Assembly (NCBI RefSeq): GCF_014692675.1 | Contig: NZ_JABFCZ010000011.1 | Coordinates: 1-64,000 of the forward strand | Reading direction: 5' to 3' | DNA length: 64,000 nucleotides | Source: Roseibium aggregatum | GTDB taxonomy: Bacteria; Pseudomonadota; Alphaproteobacteria; Rhizobiales; Stappiaceae | Shown here: one piece after another, positions 62,813 to 64,000 of the stretch | Numbering within the stretch: the stretch's first letter is position 1 | Layout: the number at the start of each line of letters is the position of its first letter | Translations under genes and position numbers: made by a program | The notes under the pieces: generated by a model | The model's database searches: none | What the model was told of the DNA's origin: nothing | The model's input: only the letters and a program-made list of their open reading frames with translations

Positions 62813-63964
62813 ATGAAGGCTGAAAACGGCAATGAAACCGCCTTGCTCGCGCATGACCTGCGAACGCCGCTGGCTGCCATGAAGACCACGGCGGAGCTGA
62901 TCGCCAGAGGCGAATTGAGCGAGGCGCAAAGCGAATATCTTTCCATTCTCCTGCGGTCCATCGATGCGCTTTCCGACATGACGGAAGACCTGATCCGCTC
63001 CGATTCGCCGGACGCGCGGAAATCGAAAGCTCCGAAGGAGGCCGTGTCGCTGGTTCGCGATGTCTTCGACCTGTTCCGTCCCATGGCCGAAAAGAAAGGG
63101 CTGCGCTTCGAGCTGGTGCCTGAAGCAGCCGATATGCCGATCGAAGCGGAAAAGGCGGCGTCCTTGCGCAGGGCGGTGACGACACTTGTCGACAATGCCG
63201 TCAAATATACCGCTGAAGGCGGCATCACCGTTGCCGTGCGGTCCGGCCTTTCAGAGGAACAGGAGAATTCAGGTCTGACCATCAGCGTGGCGGATACCGG
63301 ACCGGGCATCGATCCGGCGGAGCGGGACCGGCTGTTCGCGCCCTTCGTTCGCGGAAAGACCGGCCGGGCGTCGGGCGAAGGCGCCGGGCTGGGTCTTTGG
63401 GGGGCGACCCAGCTGATCAGGGGCCTTGGCGGCAAGCTCCGCCTGGTGAGCCCGAAAGCGGGAGGCTGCCGGTTCGAGATCACGGTGCCGCCGACAAGGG
63501 ACCTGGAACCGGCTTCCGAGCCTCGGAACGAGGAAGATGTCGAAAACCTTCCGCACGCCGAACAACATGTCCTGATTGTCGACGACAATGAAACCAACCG
63601 GCGGCTCCTGTCGGCTCTGCTGGAATCCTTCGGCATGACCTGTGACGAGGCAGACAGCGGCCCGGCGGCGCTGGAGATGCTGACAGCCAGGACTTTCGAC
63701 GCCGTCCTGCTGGATTTGCATATGCCCGGAATGAGCGGGCTGGAGGTTGCGGAAAAACTCCTGCAGGTACGGTCGGGTGAGAAAATCCCGCTGATTGCCG
63801 TGACCGCCGCCATGGAATCGGTTGGAGACAAAAGGCTCAAGGAAGCGGGTTTCCTCGAGGTGCTGACAAAACCGCTGTCGCCGGCCCTTCTGTACCAGGC
63901 TCTGGACCATGCCCGAGACTATCGTGCAAACGGCGTGAAGCCGGATGCTCCCGTAACGATCTAG
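62813..63964 (+). CDS. Soluble hybrid histidine kinase with receiver domain
   Basis: The 383-residue protein has a HisKA domain with the phospho-accepting His14 (LLAHDLRTPLAAM), a HATPase domain (LVDNAVKYT; DTGPGIDP; GAGLGLWGATQLI) and a C-terminal receiver with Asp301 (LLDLHMPG) and a late Lys in LTKP. There is no membrane segment and no sensory domain, so the signal must come from a partner. The ATG at 62813 was chosen; an ATG at 62759 would add 18 unconvincing residues. Neither has a clear ribosome site. Confidence 0.88.
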   Translation: MKAENGNETALLAHDLRTPLAAMKTTAELIARGELSEAQSEYLSILLRSIDALSDMTEDLIRSDSPDARKSKAPKEAVSLVRDVFDLFRPMAEKKGLRFELVPEAADMPIEAEKAASLRRAVTTLVDNAVKYTAEGGITVAVRSGLSEEQENSGLTISVADTGPGIDPAERDRLFAPFVRGKTGRASGEGAGLGLWGATQLIRGLGGKLRLVSPKAGGCRFEITVPPTRDLEPASEPRNEEDVENLPHAEQHVLIVDDNETNRRLLSALLESFGMTCDEADSGPAALEMLTARTFDAVLLDLHMPGMSGLEVAEKLLQVRSGEKIPLIAVTAAMESVGDKRLKEAGFLEVLTKPLSPALLYQALDHARDYRANGVKPDAPVTI

Positions 63965-64000
63965 CGGGTGAGCAAAAGGGCGTCGTCGAGTGCGTCTTCC
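63961..64000 (-). CDS. Possible C terminus of a minus-strand gene, cut by the window edge
   Basis: The minus strand reads EDALDDALLLTR followed by TAG at 63963-63961, overlapping the stop of the hybrid kinase gene at the palindrome CTAG. This looks like a normal protein C terminus, but only 12 codons are visible, so the call is weak and the product unknown. Confidence 0.35.
   Translation of the reverse strand, partial: EDALDDALLLTR

Overview
The window reads as a contiguous piece of a high-GC alphaproteobacterial chromosome. The best guess is Hyphomicrobiales, in or near the Stappiaceae (Stappia/Labrenzia/Roseibium); this is inferred from gene content and has not been tested by a search. Supporting signs are the gene string SUV3-like helicase, S4 RNA-binding protein, 7Fe ferredoxin, carD and rpoH on one strand, a DUF2794 gene, and an Irr-type (ICE-like) iron-control palindrome. 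Nearly all of the DNA is ordinary coding sequence. The only mobile DNA is the first 17 codons of an IS110-type transposase at the left edge.

Region by region: 1-330 holds the cut-off IS110 transposase and tRNA-Arg(CCU). 559-2873 is a two-gene unit of a secreted nuclease-like protein and a lipoprotein M48 protease. 2911-9088 (minus strand) is the helicase / S4 / fdxA / carD / rpoH block; its S4 gene has no normal start codon. 9700-14026 has a LuxR-type regulator without a LuxI partner, then pyruvate carboxylase. 14051-15349 has a glutamine amidotransferase and a TerB-like protein. 15718-20831 is a four-gene secreted iron-associated operon (imelysin, di-heme DUF1111 protein, divergent imelysin-like protein, DUF1513 protein) behind an Irr-type palindrome. 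20956-24210 has AsmA and a DUF805 protein.

24306-32439 is a C-P lyase gene set: phnG-H-I-J-K-L, a DUF1045 2H-phosphoesterase, phnM and phnN, with a divergent phnF and a clear dyad operator between phnF and phnG. No phnCDE transporter and no phnP are in the window. 32516-37816 holds an orphan SUKH immunity-like gene, a CYTH/CHAD protein, a cupin, tRNA-Leu(CAA), a tandem hairpin repeat array and a K+/H+ antiporter whose last codons lie inside that array. 38159-41266 is an ABC exporter with a NEW3-domain exported protein, ending in two strong hairpins.

41524-49000 is a run of small envelope and housekeeping genes: DedA-like, DsbB, a zincin, ppa, a GNAT acetyltransferase, DUF2794, Bax-inhibitor-1 and an exported protein. 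48749-52820 is the conserved YbbP / YbbA / TesA set. 52885-63964 holds an aldo/keto reductase, ThpR, a DUF922 protease-like protein, a glycosyltransferase, an alpha/beta hydrolase, AlkA, GluQ, a GGDEF-EAL protein, an AEC transporter and a soluble hybrid histidine kinase.

The candidates most worth follow-up are the imelysin/DUF1111/DUF1513 operon with its ICE-like box, the S4 gene that appears to start on ATT, the DUF1045 protein standing where PhnP would be expected, and the repeat array that runs into the antiporter gene.
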